Below, in pieces: positions 18,301 through 28,631 of a DNA stretch of 64,000 nucleotides (positions are counted from its first letter, which is position 1; every line of letters begins with the position of its first letter). Below the pieces are notes generated by a model that was given only the letters and a program-made list of their open reading frames with translations, was not told the origin of the DNA and made no database searches. The stretch lies in NCBI GenBank assembly GCA_003116975.1, contig BGKB01000048.1, positions 341,001 to 405,000 on the forward strand, read 5' to 3'. Both the position numbers and the translations under genes were made by a program. The stretch comes from Aurantiochytrium sp. KH105. Lineage: Eukaryota; Sar; Bigyra; Thraustochytrida; Thraustochytriidae.

Positions 18301-21300
18301 TGGGATACCATCCATCGCGTTCTTGGCTACGAGGTCCAGGGAGTCGAAGGGCTGAGACTCGGTCATCTTATCGAGCGTCGCGCCATGGATCATGGCGAAG
18401 TGCTCGAGCAGATTGCCGTCGAAGCTGTCCAAGAGGACGTTCTTGTGGGTATGCTTGTCAAAGTCACCAACAAGTGGAAGACGGCTGACTTTACCATTCT
18501 CCAGTACAAGGACACCAAGGATAAAATTATTGGAGGCGTCGATGACGTCATTGTCGACCTCGATGATTCTCTCGTCACCATCAATACCATTCTTGGCTCT
18601 CGTTACGTCAAGCCCATTCGATCGCAGGTCGACGAGTGGCGCAACAAGCTCGTTCTCTTCCAGGAAACTTTTGAGGAATGGCTCCTGTGTCAGCGCAACT
18701 GGATGTACCTCGAGTCTATTTTCAGCGCTCCTGATATCCAGCGGCAGCTCCCTCAGGAATCAAAGCTCTTTGCCAAGATCGACGCCTCGTTTCGCGAGAA
18801 TATGCGCCGTACGGCCGACGATCCAAACTGCATTAAAAGCTGCACTCGCCCCGGTCTGCGCGAGACGCTTCAAAAGCACAATGCAAATCTGGAAAAGATC
18901 CAAAAGAGCCTCGAGGACTATCTCGAAACCAAACGTGCAGCCTTTGCTCGGTTCTACTTTCTCTCCAACGATGAGCTCCTTGAGATTCTGGCTCAGACAA
19001 AGGACCCGCAAGCCGTGCAGCCGCATCTTCGTAAATGCTTTGACGCCTTGGTGGCGCTTGATTTCGGAGACCAGCCAAAATCCATTGACATTAAGGCAAT
19101 GGTGTCACCGGAGGATGAACGCATTGAGCTTGGCAAGAATCTCAAGGCTCGCGGAAACGTTGAGGATTGGCTCACCGCTGTGGAAAAGGATATGAAGCTC
19201 AGCTTGCACAAACTCATGAAGGTCGGCCTGGAAGACTACTTTGAGCGTTCGCGCATCGACTGGGTCCGGGCGCACCCGGGCCAGATCGTCGCTACCGTAG
19301 CCCAGATTGCCTGGGTTCTTGGTACGGAGGCCACTCTGCGCAACGCGCAAGCGGCTTCTGCAGCAGGTGCAGACGGAACCGCGACGCGCGAACCGAGCTT
19401 TGTTGACAACCACTTTCAGGAAGATGTTCAGACTCTTGATGCGTGGTATCGACGCAACGTCGCCGAACTCGATAGGCTCACAATGCTCGTGCGCTCCGAT
19501 TTGACCAAACGAGAGCGTAAAATCATTGTTGCTCTTGTCACGACAGACGTCCACGCCCGTGATATTGTAGAGACCTTGCGCGACGAGCAGGTCGACTCGC
19601 TGAATAATTTCACGTGGCAGCAACAGCTGCGGTACTATTGGCAAAAGGAGGACATTGACGACTGCGTGGTGCGCCAGTCCAACTCAGTTATTCGATATGC
19701 ATATGAATATGAGGGCTGCACGTCAAGGCTCGTCATTACACCGCTGACCGATCGATGCTGGATGACCCTCACCGGGGCATTGCAGCTAAAACTCGGCGGA
19801 TCTCCGAGTGGACCGGCTGGCACAGGCAAGACAGAGTCTTCGAAAGATCTTGCCAAGGCGCTTGGGATTCAGTGTATCGTGTACAATTGCTCGGACCAAA
19901 TTGATTACAAGATGATGGCCAAGCTCTTTAGCGGTCTCGCGCAAGCAGGCTGCTGGACCTGTCTCGATGAATTCAATCGCATCGACATCGAAGTGCTTTC
20001 TGTTGTGGCGCAGCAGCTCTTGACACTTCGTCAGGGAAGGCTTGCCGGTTTTGACTCCATTGCGTTTGAGGGTAGACAGATCGAACTTCAGGAGCATCAC
20101 GTGATTATTACAATGAATCCAGGCTATGCCGGACGTACGGAGCTCCCGGATAATCTCAAGGTCCTGTTTCGCCCCGTGTCCATGATGGTACCAGACTATT
20201 CGCTTATTGCAGAAATTATGCTCTTTGCCGAGGGTTTTAGCGACGCCAAAACACTTAGCAGAAAAATGACCAAAATGTACATGCTCAGCAGCGAGCAGCT
20301 CAGCCAGCAGTGTCATTACGATTATGGGTTACGCGCCGTAAAGTCGGTGCTCGTCATGGCTGGCGGCTTGAAACGTGGAAATCCTCATCTCTCGGAGGAT
20401 GTCGTGCTCATTCGAGCCATGCGCGACTCGAATCTCCCCAAATTTCTTCGCCAGGACGTTCCTCTGTTCTTCGGTATTCTTGCGGACCTCTTTCCCGGCG
20501 TCACGGTCCCGTACCAGGACACGGGCGACCTTCGCGAGATGGTGGAATCTGTTCTTGCCTCTGAAACGCTGCAGTGCGTGGACGCCTTTGTGGGTAAAAT
20601 CATTCAGCTCTATGAGACGATGAATGTGCGTTTTGGCATAACTATTGTGGGTCCAACGGGTGGAGGCAAGTCTACTGCGTACAAGACTCTTGCAGAGGCC
20701 TTGACGCGCTTGTATGCTCAGCAACACGCCGCTGGTATCGCGGATGATGATATTCCATATCGCACAGTGCACCAGCAAGTGCTGAATCCGAAGTGCATCA
20801 CCATGGGTGAACTTTACGGCGAGTTTAATGAGCTGACGCAAGAATGGACCGATGGCCTCGCGTCGTCCATTATGCGTGGCCAGGTCGCTAGTGAGACAGA
20901 TGACTCGAAATGGATCGTTTTTGATGGTCCCATCGATGCTTTGTGGATTGAGAATATGAACACGGTCCTCGACGACAACATGACGCTTTGTCTCGCGAAC
21001 GGTGAGCGCATCAAGCTCAAAGCTGTCATGAAGTGCGTCTTTGAGGTCCAAGACCTCGAAGTTGCATCGCCTGCCACCGTTTCGCGGCTAGGTGTGCTCT
21101 ACATGACACCTGATGACCTCGGCTGGCTTCCCTACGTGCAAACGTGGGCCACACGTGACATGCGCGTGCGATTTGGTGTCTACGCGGACGCTATCACGTC
21201 GCGACTCCTTGACTGTGTCTCGGGCGTCTTTGCGGAAGGTCTCGATTATGTGCATCGACACTGCTCGGAGCCCATTTCCACGTGCGGGGTACAGGCCGCT

Positions 21301-24300
21301 GCGTCATTTTGCAAGATCTTTGAGGCCCTCTGGGGATCGTCGCCCGTTCTTAGTAGCCTTGACGCAGATAGCTCGTCTTTGGCGAGCGGTCAGCAACAAG
21401 AGAAGAAGGAAAGCAAAGACAAGCAACCTGCGCAAGAAAAGCAAGCAATCACAGAGGAACGCATCTTGCGTTTGTTGGACAAAATCTTTGCCTTTGCTGT
21501 GACATGGTCTCTTGGCGGACCCATCAAAGCTGCTGATCGCGAGGGCTTTGACGAATGGTCTCGCACTGCTTTCGAGCGAGCAGCGCTCTCCATGATGGGC
21601 CTTTCGGCTAAGGGCCAGATCTTTGACTACTTTGTGGACCTTCGCGAGGAGGAGTTGCGACGCTGGGATGAGGTCGTGCCGCAGTTCGAGTACAGTACGC
21701 GTGTGCCGTTTTCGCAGCTGGTGGTGCCGACAATGGACACTGTCCGTTTCTCTTACGTTGCAGAGAAGCTGCTCGCAATTCGCAGGCCTTGCTTTCTTAC
21801 CGGGGTCACTGGAACTGGTAAGACCGTGTTATTGCAGAGCTTGCTTCGGGAGCTTGCGCAAGTAAGCAACGATGACAGCGCTAACAACATGAGCGATGCT
21901 GCACGCAAGGCAGCGCAAGAGCAGGAGGTCCGTGACTCACGTCTGGGCATTTCGCGCGTCAAGCCAGTGATGCCCATCCTGCTTGGCTTTAGTGCGCAGA
22001 CAGCGTCCAAAGTGACACAGATGTCCATTGAGTCAAAGCTGGAAAAGAAGCGCAAGACGCTGCTCGGCGCGCCCGCAGGTCAATCCGCCATTATCTGCGT
22101 CGATGATGTGAATATGCCGACCGTCGAGGAGTACGGCGCGCAGCCGCCCATCGAGTTGCTGCGGCAGTTTCTTGACTTTGGTGGCTTTTACGACCGCGAA
22201 AAGCTTTTCTTCAAGGAGATCGAGGATACTGTGCTCACAGTTGCTGCGGCGCCGCCGGGCGGAGGACGCAATGTTGTAACACCTCGTTTTGTGCGTCACT
22301 TCTCGGTACTGTGCATGCCACCGGCATCGGAGGCTTCCATGATGGTCATGTTTACGGGCATTCTCGCCGGATATCTTGCCAATGAATTTGCACCAGACGT
22401 ACGAGCGCTCGCCCCCGTTGTGGTCCAATCCACGATTGACGTTTACGAGCGCATGTGCAAAGAAATGCTCCCGACACCAAGCAAGAGCCATTACACCTTT
22501 AACTTGCGAGACTTGAGCAAGGTCGTTCAGGGTATTCTTATGATTCAGCCGCAGCGGTGCGCTGGTCCGGATACGCTCACGCGGCTCTGGGTGCACGAAA
22601 GCATGCGGGTCTTTCACGATCGCCTCATCAACAGCAGCGACAAGCTGTGGTTTACAGAGCTGGCCTTGGAGCTGCTTCGGCGCAACTTTAAAGTTCAATG
22701 GAGCGCCGAGGAGGTCTTTGGCTCGGACGAGTCCACCTCTGGCACATCTGCTGCCAAGCCGCCTCTCCTCTTTGTCGACTTTCTTCGTGGTATCGCGGAT
22801 GAAAATGAAGAAGAGGAGGATGAAAGCGAGGACGATGCAAATCGGGTGGATCCGCGACCATACGAGGAGGCACAGAGCATTGCACAGGTGGCCAAGGTGC
22901 TTGAAGATGCCCTCGATGACTACAACATCAGCTTCCCGTCAAAGATGAACCTTGTCTTCTTTCGGGACGCCATGGAGCACATTGCACGGATTGCGCGCAT
23001 TCTTCGGCAAAAACGTGGCAATGCCATGCTCGTAGGTGTCGGCGGCTCAGGCAAGCAGAGCCTGTCGCGGCTGGCCATGTTCATGAGCGGTATGAAATGC
23101 TTCCAGATTGAAATTACAAAGGGGTACGGCCCGACTGAGTTCCGTGAAGATCTCAAGCGCATGATGATCAGCGCCGGAGTTGCGGGCCGCAAGGTGGGCT
23201 TCCTGTTCACGGACTCGCAGATTATCGTCGACGACTTTTTGGAAGATGTAAACAACATCTTAAATTCCGGAGAGGTCCCCAATCTCTTTCCGCAGGACGA
23301 AATGGACCGCATTGTGGCTGACATGGGTGCTGTCGTGAAGCGACTCGGGATTCCCGAGAGCCGTGATAACTGCAAACAGGTCTTTGTAAATCGTGTGCGG
23401 GACAATTTGCATGTCGTCTTGTGCATGTCGCCTGTGGGCAACGCGCTGCGTGTGTGGTGCCGGCAATTTCCTTCGTTAATCAACTGCTGCACAATTGACT
23501 GGTTTTTGGAATGGCCGCAAAGTGCGCTCAACTCGGTGGCGGAGCGGTTTCTGGCCAAGCTCGAGCTTCCCTCGGAAGAATGTCGCGAGGCTCTGGTGTC
23601 TGCGTGCGCTGTTGTGCACACGTCGATCGCTACGAGCGCGGAGCGATTCCTGGAGGAACTAAATCGCACCGTTTATACCACGCCCAAGTCGTACCTGGAC
23701 CTGATTGAGCTCTACATGTCGATGCTGCACGATAAGCGTGGAGAGCTCACGTTGGCGCGCGATCGTCTTAGTAATGGTATTATCAAGCTAGAGGAGACGA
23801 ACGAGATGGTCCAAAATCTCAAGCAAGAGCTGAACGAGCTCATGCCAGTGCTTGAGGAGAAGAGCAAAGACGCGGAGGTTTTGCTGAAACAGGTCGCTCA
23901 GGAGCAAGCCGAGGCGAGCGTGGTCAAGGCCAAGGTGGCGACGGAGGAGAATGAAGTGAACGCAAAGGCAACGCAGGTGGCTGAAGTTCAGGCAGACGCG
24001 CAGCGCGATCTTGACAAAGCCATGCCAGCTCTGGAGGCCGCGATTGGAGCGCTTGACGCCCTGGACAAAAAGGATATCACAGAGATCAAGAACTTTATTA
24101 AGCCGCCTGCCGCCGTGCAGACTGTGATGGAGGCTGTAAATGTACTTCTCGGGGAGAAGCCGGACTGGGACACGGCAAAGAAAGTGATGAGCGACACCAA
24201 GTTTATGGACAATCTCAAAGGATATGACAAGGACAATATTCCCGCCGCGACGCTGAAAAAGCTGAAAAAGTACGTCGAAGACCCAATGATGGCTGTGGAT

Positions 24301-27300
24301 AACGTGGCGAAAGTGAGCAAGGCAGCCACCTCGCTCTGCATGTGGGTGCACGCAATGGACGTGTACTCGGTAGTCGCCAAAGAGGTCGGTCCGAAGCGGC
24401 AGCGCTTGCAAGAAATGAATGAGACACTTGCCGAAGCGAATGCGGTCCTTGCCGAGAAGCGCGCAGCGCTTCAGGAAGTTGTGGACAAGGTGAATGCGCT
24501 GCAAGCGACGTGCGATGCAACCTTGGCCGAGAAGAATCGTCTCGCCGAAGAGGCGGAGCAGACCCAAGCGCGTTTGGAGCGCGCCGAGAAGTTAACCAGC
24601 GGACTTGCCAGTGAAGGCGTGCGCTGGCGCGAGACGGTGGTCGTCATCAATGCACAGGTGGACGAGCTCGTTGGCGACGTCTTCTTGGCCGCCGCTTGTG
24701 TCTCCTACTATGGAGCCTTTACAGGAGCCTATCGAGATGAGCTGGTGGCTCTCTGGCAGAATTCCGTCCGCGATCTGCACATCCCATGCAGCGGGAGCTT
24801 CAATCTCGTCGATACGATTGGAAGCGCTGTACTTGTGCGCGAATGGCAGCTGTGCAGTCTGCCAACGGACGAAGTATCGACCAACAATGCACTTTTGGCG
24901 ACATACGGCAAGCGCTGGCCGCTCATGATTGACCCGCAGATGCAAGCAAATCGATGGATTAAACAAAAAGAGGCCAAGAATAGGCTTGAGTGCGTTAAGA
25001 TGTCGGACGCAGACCTTTTGCGCGCGCTCGAAGGCGCTGTGCGCAATGGACGACCCCTCCTCGTGGAGGATCTGGGCGAGCAAATTGACCCAGGTCTTGA
25101 GCCTATCCTGCAAAAGGCCATCTTTCGCCAGAATGGTCGCACGCTCGTGCGCATCGGCGACGCGGACGTCGATTACGACGCGAATTTCAAGTTTTACATG
25201 ACGACAAAGCTGGCGAATCCTCACTATCTTCCAGAGGTCTGCATCAAAGTGACGATTATTAACTTTACGGTGACGATGGATGGACTCGAGGACCAGCTGC
25301 TGGGACTGGTGGTGCGCAAAGAGAAGCCCGAAATTGAGGATCGAAAGAATCGGCTGCTCATGAGCATGGCTGCGGACCAGAAGCAGCTCAAGGACATCGA
25401 AAGTAAGATTTTGCGTATGCTCTCTGAGTCAAAGGGCGATATTCTCGATGATGAAGAGCTGATCAATACGCTTGCGGATTCGAAGACTACGTCTGCGATA
25501 ATTTCGGAGCGTGTTGCCGAGTCGGAAAAGACCAATGCAGAGGTGAATCGCATGCGCAACAGCTATCGGGCGGTGGCGCGTCGCGGGAGTATTTTGTACT
25601 TTGTGGTCGCAGACCTCGCTCAAATTGACTCCATGTACGCATACAGCCTCGAGTACTTTCAAAAGCTATTCTCGCGAAGTATTGATGACAGCGCGCCCAG
25701 CATGGATCCGAAAACGCGTCTCAAGAATATCATGACGTACCAGAATGAGTTCGTCTTCAAGAACATTTGTCGCGGGCTCTTTGAGACGCACAAGTTGCTC
25801 TTTGCCTTTCTCATCACGGTGCGCATCATGCGTTTTGAGACAAAACGTATTTCTGACCTGGAGTGGACGCTCTTTCTACGCGGCCCGGCGGCCTTGGTAA
25901 GTGCCAACCCGTCCGTGGCAAAGGAGCCGGCGGGGGGGCTCCCCGATCGCTATCCTTTGGTTGCTTACCAAACCTTGGCGGTGCTCAGTGAAGCGCAGCC
26001 TGCAGTCTTTGGCGGCCTGCACACGTACATTTTGGACCACTGGGATTCCTCGTGGGCTGCGTGGGCAGCGAGCGATTGTCCTCAAGACGAAGATCTTCCT
26101 CTTGACGAGTTTTGCCCGACGTTCGTGGAAGATGCATCGTCGGACGAGATTGAGGCGACTTCTTCGGAAGCATCGGATGCAGCTCCGGCACCCCGAGGCT
26201 TGAGCAGTTTTCACAAGCTTTTGGTGGTAAAGAGTTTCCGGGAAGAGAAAACTGTGTTTTCAATTCGTCATTTTGTGCACGCCGAGCTCGGCGCCTCATT
26301 TGTGCACAGCCCAGGCACCTCGATGGAAGACATTAGCGCCGACATGGATCAGAAGACGCCTTGCATCTTTGTGCTGTCGCAGGGTGCAGATCCGACCAGT
26401 ATTTTGCTTCGCTTTGCGGACAAGTGTGGCTACACGGAACGTCTTCACGTCATTTCGCTGGGCCAAGGCCAGGGCGCCAAGGCGGAGACCCTGATTGCCA
26501 ACGCCACGCGCACGGGTGACTGGGTACTTTTGCAGAATTGTCATTTGGCCAAGTCGTGGATGCCCACGCTGGAGGAGATCATTGCCGGTTTCAACGAGCC
26601 CGCGAAGCGAGAAGCCACGGAGGCAAATCTTAATGGCGAGGATGGTGAAATGGCCGCGACCGGCGGCGGTGGCGGCGCGGGCGGTGGCCCGCGACGCATC
26701 TCGGGCGACATGATTCACCAGGACTTTCGTCTATTCCTGACGTCTTTTCCGGCACCATATTTTCCCGTGAGCGTGCTGCAAAACGGACTCAAGTTGACGA
26801 ACGAGCCACCAAAGGGTCTTCGTGCCAACATTTTCCGCTCTTTCGACACGGTCCTTCAGGAAGACGTCCTGGACAGCTGTCCTGCTCGACCTGAAGACTT
26901 TCGCAAGCTGTTGTTTGGGCTATGCTTTTTCCACGGCGTCATTCAGGAGCGACGCAAGTTTGGCCCTCTCGGGTGGAACATTCGCTATGACTTTGATGAC
27001 TCGGACCTCGAGTGTTCGACGCAAGGGTTGGCTCGTTTCTTGAACGAGCAAGACGAGATTCCCTGGGACGCACTGCGATATGTGACGGGTCAGATCAACT
27101 ACGGAGGTCGCGTGACGGACGACTGGGACCGGCGATGTTTGCTTAGCATTCTCGGTCGGTTCTACACGCCGGGGATTCTGGAAGACGGATACACGTTTTC
27201 GCGATCGGGGCGATACTATGCGCCCTCAGACACGGACATGGCTGGGTACCGGTCGTATGTGACGGGTTTGCCGGACATTGAGGATCCGGAGGTCTTTGGC

Positions 27301-28272
27301 ATGCACGACAATGCGAACACGACGTTCGAGTTGAAGGAGAGCACGACGATGGTAGGGGCCGTGATTTCGATTGAGCCGCGCGCAAGCGGGTCCGGGTCGG
27401 GCAGTACACCGGACGAGATTGTCGAGGCGCTTGCACTTAAGATGCAAGAAAGTTTGCCCGAGATCTTGGATGTGGAGACGGAAGCGGGTCCGCGGACCTT
27501 TGTGATGAACGAGGAGACCGGACTGTACGATCCATTGGCGACATTTTTGCAGCAGGAGATTGCCAAGTTTAACAATTTGCTAGAGCGGCTTTCTTCATCG
27601 ATGCAGGAGCTCGTGCGTGCGATCAAGGGCTTTGTGGTGATGTCAAGCGACTTGGACAAAATGTACACGAGCTTTTTGAATAATGCGGTGCCTGCTTTGT
27701 GGGCGCAAGTGGCCTACCCTTCTTTGCGGCCGCTGTCATCGTGGTTTGAGGATTTGCAGACGCGCGTGGCATTTTTGCGGGAGTGGCTGCGTCATGGCGA
27801 ACCGGTAGTGTTTCCACTTCCTGCGTTTTTCTTTCCTCAAGGTTTTATGACGGGCATTCTGCAGACGCACGCGCGCAAACACAAGGTTGCAATCAATTCG
27901 CTTTCCTTTGACTTTAGCGTTTTTCGATGCGAAGAGGAAGAGATTGTGGAGCGTCCGAGCAATGGTGTTGTGGTGAGTGGTTTGCACATGGAGGGCGCGC
28001 GTTGGGATGTTGCGTCGCATGCAATTCAGGATTCGGGTCCGGGCGAAATGTACTCATCCATGCGTCCGATCCACTTTTTGCCCGTGGAAGATTTCAAGCC
28101 GGACCCTGCGCTGTACGCCTGTCCTGTGTACAAGACGAGCACGCGGGCGGGAGCGCTTTCGACGACGGGCATGTCGACGAACTTTGTACTCCCGATTTAC
28201 CTGCCGACCGAGGCTGACCCTCACTTTTGGATCTGGCGCGGCGTGGCGATGTTGTGTAACTTGAATGACTAA
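15310..28272 (+). CDS. Axonemal (inner-arm type) dynein heavy chain
   Basis: A single exon encodes a 4320-residue motor that walks on microtubules and drives flagellar beating. Domains in order: N-terminal tail and linker (to about residue 1480); AAA1 P-loop GPAGTGKT at 1501-1508 with CLDEFNRIDIEVLSVVAQQ as Walker B region; AAA2 GPTGGGKST at 1781-1789; AAA3 GVTGTGKT at 2165-2172; AAA4 GVGGSGKQ at 2576-2583; coiled-coil stalk from about 2817 with the microtubule-binding region (DKKDITEIKNF to CMWVHAMDVYS) at about 2920-3020; AAA5, AAA6 and the C-terminal domain ending VAMLCNLND. By eye the AAA1 region (DYKMM.KLFSGLAQ) is closest to single-headed inner-arm heavy chains of the DNAH6/DNAH1 group, but the subclass is uncertain. 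I chose the first ATG (15310). The gene implies a flagellated stage. All four AAA P-loops keep their Lys. Confidence 0.97.
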   Translation: MDAQEEQKTSRKTNLLASLQKKANKAKEDGIRLPASTTRALDDDVKASPRPEDLAAKIAASPKRAGLERRLYAGLGGMRRAVTSRDTSLQGQLSPRPPAHEKSQASVGTKSPVFPFRNRALREPSDATRIEAPVDPPATSNTQEELDDEEIHRQGEAQSVAMLTSELARQRRYRIHHESFTERMIAQEPQCAALLDEKSFLYLVRKPGGTAYDLTLSKTKGDLGGSGQEFFIVSSNGVTVHYPNGSTDFVSMHQFEREFYLFSQINRIDFFRKYRIWKSFKDWKRNVRARKTNAAKASLTENLFILHPLLRTALLCLRTMCVNTASSRLFIIDSTRTYALEEFTETQHLQRELARDQLERFSDEVRQLVVATCDSALRNFLEESGFARQFSSNASAEEKAAAAAAAAAAADSGRRIRAITFTERAAMRTQCRKLTKYIRLVDFLVIDTFLTLAITSTAELLSLISDKQRSQDAGAVNRAKPSADKPLLEDAATTHAETLALHAKQPSSLTTTQGPRPIFIVRTDASVPIEELEVRLTLQEEGDTLAKSGVAFFPTAEEFRAETESIIFDTLKVVTDPERLLTHPDLALYAQPSMDESGTAGDSLDLEMMIVEGVQFQTMVEDIGECLRKAFDEADTFCKTFIPFAKAFVENEQLHARLSLEHYQNEPLEVFQGMLSKYTAQQSAFEVMPTSSDVGIVCVDSEALKTRFVPSPVRCLRKIRELVPQVLRAKTQQNLSEMRHRNDILSQEAYSVEGFVEQLSFLKELGENIDAVDASFGFAVKLHALCQDFHVPMEEEDNTSIYMLKETNKALHGSIHTAESAVGANTTRFAKELEEKIPRLHTKVSSLRAVLSNVIIFDPAAPSKEVIDFLEDAEKQYGEIQTQREKFTRFQKTLGVAVSTYDELDEVKQDLAIKLKLWRAFRDWDSLSTSWCRTIFEEVDAAAILLEVEKYLKTALQAERGLPGNLVAPTLRERVSDFKRTMPVVTALRCPALQDRHWDTIHRVLGYEVQGVEGLRLGHLIERRAMDHGEVLEQIAVEAVQEDVLVGMLVKVTNKWKTADFTILQYKDTKDKIIGGVDDVIVDLDDSLVTINTILGSRYVKPIRSQVDEWRNKLVLFQETFEEWLLCQRNWMYLESIFSAPDIQRQLPQESKLFAKIDASFRENMRRTADDPNCIKSCTRPGLRETLQKHNANLEKIQKSLEDYLETKRAAFARFYFLSNDELLEILAQTKDPQAVQPHLRKCFDALVALDFGDQPKSIDIKAMVSPEDERIELGKNLKARGNVEDWLTAVEKDMKLSLHKLMKVGLEDYFERSRIDWVRAHPGQIVATVAQIAWVLGTEATLRNAQAASAAGADGTATREPSFVDNHFQEDVQTLDAWYRRNVAELDRLTMLVRSDLTKRERKIIVALVTTDVHARDIVETLRDEQVDSLNNFTWQQQLRYYWQKEDIDDCVVRQSNSVIRYAYEYEGCTSRLVITPLTDRCWMTLTGALQLKLGGSPSGPAGTGKTESSKDLAKALGIQCIVYNCSDQIDYKMMAKLFSGLAQAGCWTCLDEFNRIDIEVLSVVAQQLLTLRQGRLAGFDSIAFEGRQIELQEHHVIITMNPGYAGRTELPDNLKVLFRPVSMMVPDYSLIAEIMLFAEGFSDAKTLSRKMTKMYMLSSEQLSQQCHYDYGLRAVKSVLVMAGGLKRGNPHLSEDVVLIRAMRDSNLPKFLRQDVPLFFGILADLFPGVTVPYQDTGDLREMVESVLASETLQCVDAFVGKIIQLYETMNVRFGITIVGPTGGGKSTAYKTLAEALTRLYAQQHAAGIADDDIPYRTVHQQVLNPKCITMGELYGEFNELTQEWTDGLASSIMRGQVASETDDSKWIVFDGPIDALWIENMNTVLDDNMTLCLANGERIKLKAVMKCVFEVQDLEVASPATVSRLGVLYMTPDDLGWLPYVQTWATRDMRVRFGVYADAITSRLLDCVSGVFAEGLDYVHRHCSEPISTCGVQAAASFCKIFEALWGSSPVLSSLDADSSSLASGQQQEKKESKDKQPAQEKQAITEERILRLLDKIFAFAVTWSLGGPIKAADREGFDEWSRTAFERAALSMMGLSAKGQIFDYFVDLREEELRRWDEVVPQFEYSTRVPFSQLVVPTMDTVRFSYVAEKLLAIRRPCFLTGVTGTGKTVLLQSLLRELAQVSNDDSANNMSDAARKAAQEQEVRDSRLGISRVKPVMPILLGFSAQTASKVTQMSIESKLEKKRKTLLGAPAGQSAIICVDDVNMPTVEEYGAQPPIELLRQFLDFGGFYDREKLFFKEIEDTVLTVAAAPPGGGRNVVTPRFVRHFSVLCMPPASEASMMVMFTGILAGYLANEFAPDVRALAPVVVQSTIDVYERMCKEMLPTPSKSHYTFNLRDLSKVVQGILMIQPQRCAGPDTLTRLWVHESMRVFHDRLINSSDKLWFTELALELLRRNFKVQWSAEEVFGSDESTSGTSAAKPPLLFVDFLRGIADENEEEEDESEDDANRVDPRPYEEAQSIAQVAKVLEDALDDYNISFPSKMNLVFFRDAMEHIARIARILRQKRGNAMLVGVGGSGKQSLSRLAMFMSGMKCFQIEITKGYGPTEFREDLKRMMISAGVAGRKVGFLFTDSQIIVDDFLEDVNNILNSGEVPNLFPQDEMDRIVADMGAVVKRLGIPESRDNCKQVFVNRVRDNLHVVLCMSPVGNALRVWCRQFPSLINCCTIDWFLEWPQSALNSVAERFLAKLELPSEECREALVSACAVVHTSIATSAERFLEELNRTVYTTPKSYLDLIELYMSMLHDKRGELTLARDRLSNGIIKLEETNEMVQNLKQELNELMPVLEEKSKDAEVLLKQVAQEQAEASVVKAKVATEENEVNAKATQVAEVQADAQRDLDKAMPALEAAIGALDALDKKDITEIKNFIKPPAAVQTVMEAVNVLLGEKPDWDTAKKVMSDTKFMDNLKGYDKDNIPAATLKKLKKYVEDPMMAVDNVAKVSKAATSLCMWVHAMDVYSVVAKEVGPKRQRLQEMNETLAEANAVLAEKRAALQEVVDKVNALQATCDATLAEKNRLAEEAEQTQARLERAEKLTSGLASEGVRWRETVVVINAQVDELVGDVFLAAACVSYYGAFTGAYRDELVALWQNSVRDLHIPCSGSFNLVDTIGSAVLVREWQLCSLPTDEVSTNNALLATYGKRWPLMIDPQMQANRWIKQKEAKNRLECVKMSDADLLRALEGAVRNGRPLLVEDLGEQIDPGLEPILQKAIFRQNGRTLVRIGDADVDYDANFKFYMTTKLANPHYLPEVCIKVTIINFTVTMDGLEDQLLGLVVRKEKPEIEDRKNRLLMSMAADQKQLKDIESKILRMLSESKGDILDDEELINTLADSKTTSAIISERVAESEKTNAEVNRMRNSYRAVARRGSILYFVVADLAQIDSMYAYSLEYFQKLFSRSIDDSAPSMDPKTRLKNIMTYQNEFVFKNICRGLFETHKLLFAFLITVRIMRFETKRISDLEWTLFLRGPAALVSANPSVAKEPAGGLPDRYPLVAYQTLAVLSEAQPAVFGGLHTYILDHWDSSWAAWAASDCPQDEDLPLDEFCPTFVEDASSDEIEATSSEASDAAPAPRGLSSFHKLLVVKSFREEKTVFSIRHFVHAELGASFVHSPGTSMEDISADMDQKTPCIFVLSQGADPTSILLRFADKCGYTERLHVISLGQGQGAKAETLIANATRTGDWVLLQNCHLAKSWMPTLEEIIAGFNEPAKREATEANLNGEDGEMAATGGGGGAGGGPRRISGDMIHQDFRLFLTSFPAPYFPVSVLQNGLKLTNEPPKGLRANIFRSFDTVLQEDVLDSCPARPEDFRKLLFGLCFFHGVIQERRKFGPLGWNIRYDFDDSDLECSTQGLARFLNEQDEIPWDALRYVTGQINYGGRVTDDWDRRCLLSILGRFYTPGILEDGYTFSRSGRYYAPSDTDMAGYRSYVTGLPDIEDPEVFGMHDNANTTFELKESTTMVGAVISIEPRASGSGSGSTPDEIVEALALKMQESLPEILDVETEAGPRTFVMNEETGLYDPLATFLQQEIAKFNNLLERLSSSMQELVRAIKGFVVMSSDLDKMYTSFLNNAVPALWAQVAYPSLRPLSSWFEDLQTRVAFLREWLRHGEPVVFPLPAFFFPQGFMTGILQTHARKHKVAINSLSFDFSVFRCEEEEIVERPSNGVVVSGLHMEGARWDVASHAIQDSGPGEMYSSMRPIHFLPVEDFKPDPALYACPVYKTSTRAGALSTTGMSTNFVLPIYLPTEADPHFWIWRGVAMLCNLND

Positions 28273-28631
28273 ATGGTAAAAAGAAAACAGATTGACTGGT
28301 GCGGAAATTGTTCGTTTTCTATCCCCGATTACGCACAAGAGAGCCAAGGTGAAAGAAACTCTTTTCGGGGACACGGCTGGCCAGTCGAAATATCCTTTAT
28401 TCTTGCGATCTGGCCCGCGTTTTGCGGATGTGCCGTGGCTGTTCCTGCGCCCTGATCCTTCGCGCGGCCCGTCGTGGCGCTTGACGGGGGCCTTCATGGC
28501 ATGGTATAAGGGATGCTCCGCGCGCAACGCATTCTCTATGTTGGTAAGCAAAAACTACTGTAAGAGGGTCTCAGTCATGTAAGTCCCAAGTTGGTCCCAT
28601 CGTCCCATGCCCGACCTTTCGTCAGTGTGCA
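28273..28631. other. Dynein 3' flank
   Basis: This 359-nt gap lies between the dynein stop and the HECT-like fragment, which converge. It presumably holds the dynein 3' UTR. Short open frames on both strands show no recognisable domain, and I see no repeat. Confidence 0.4.
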
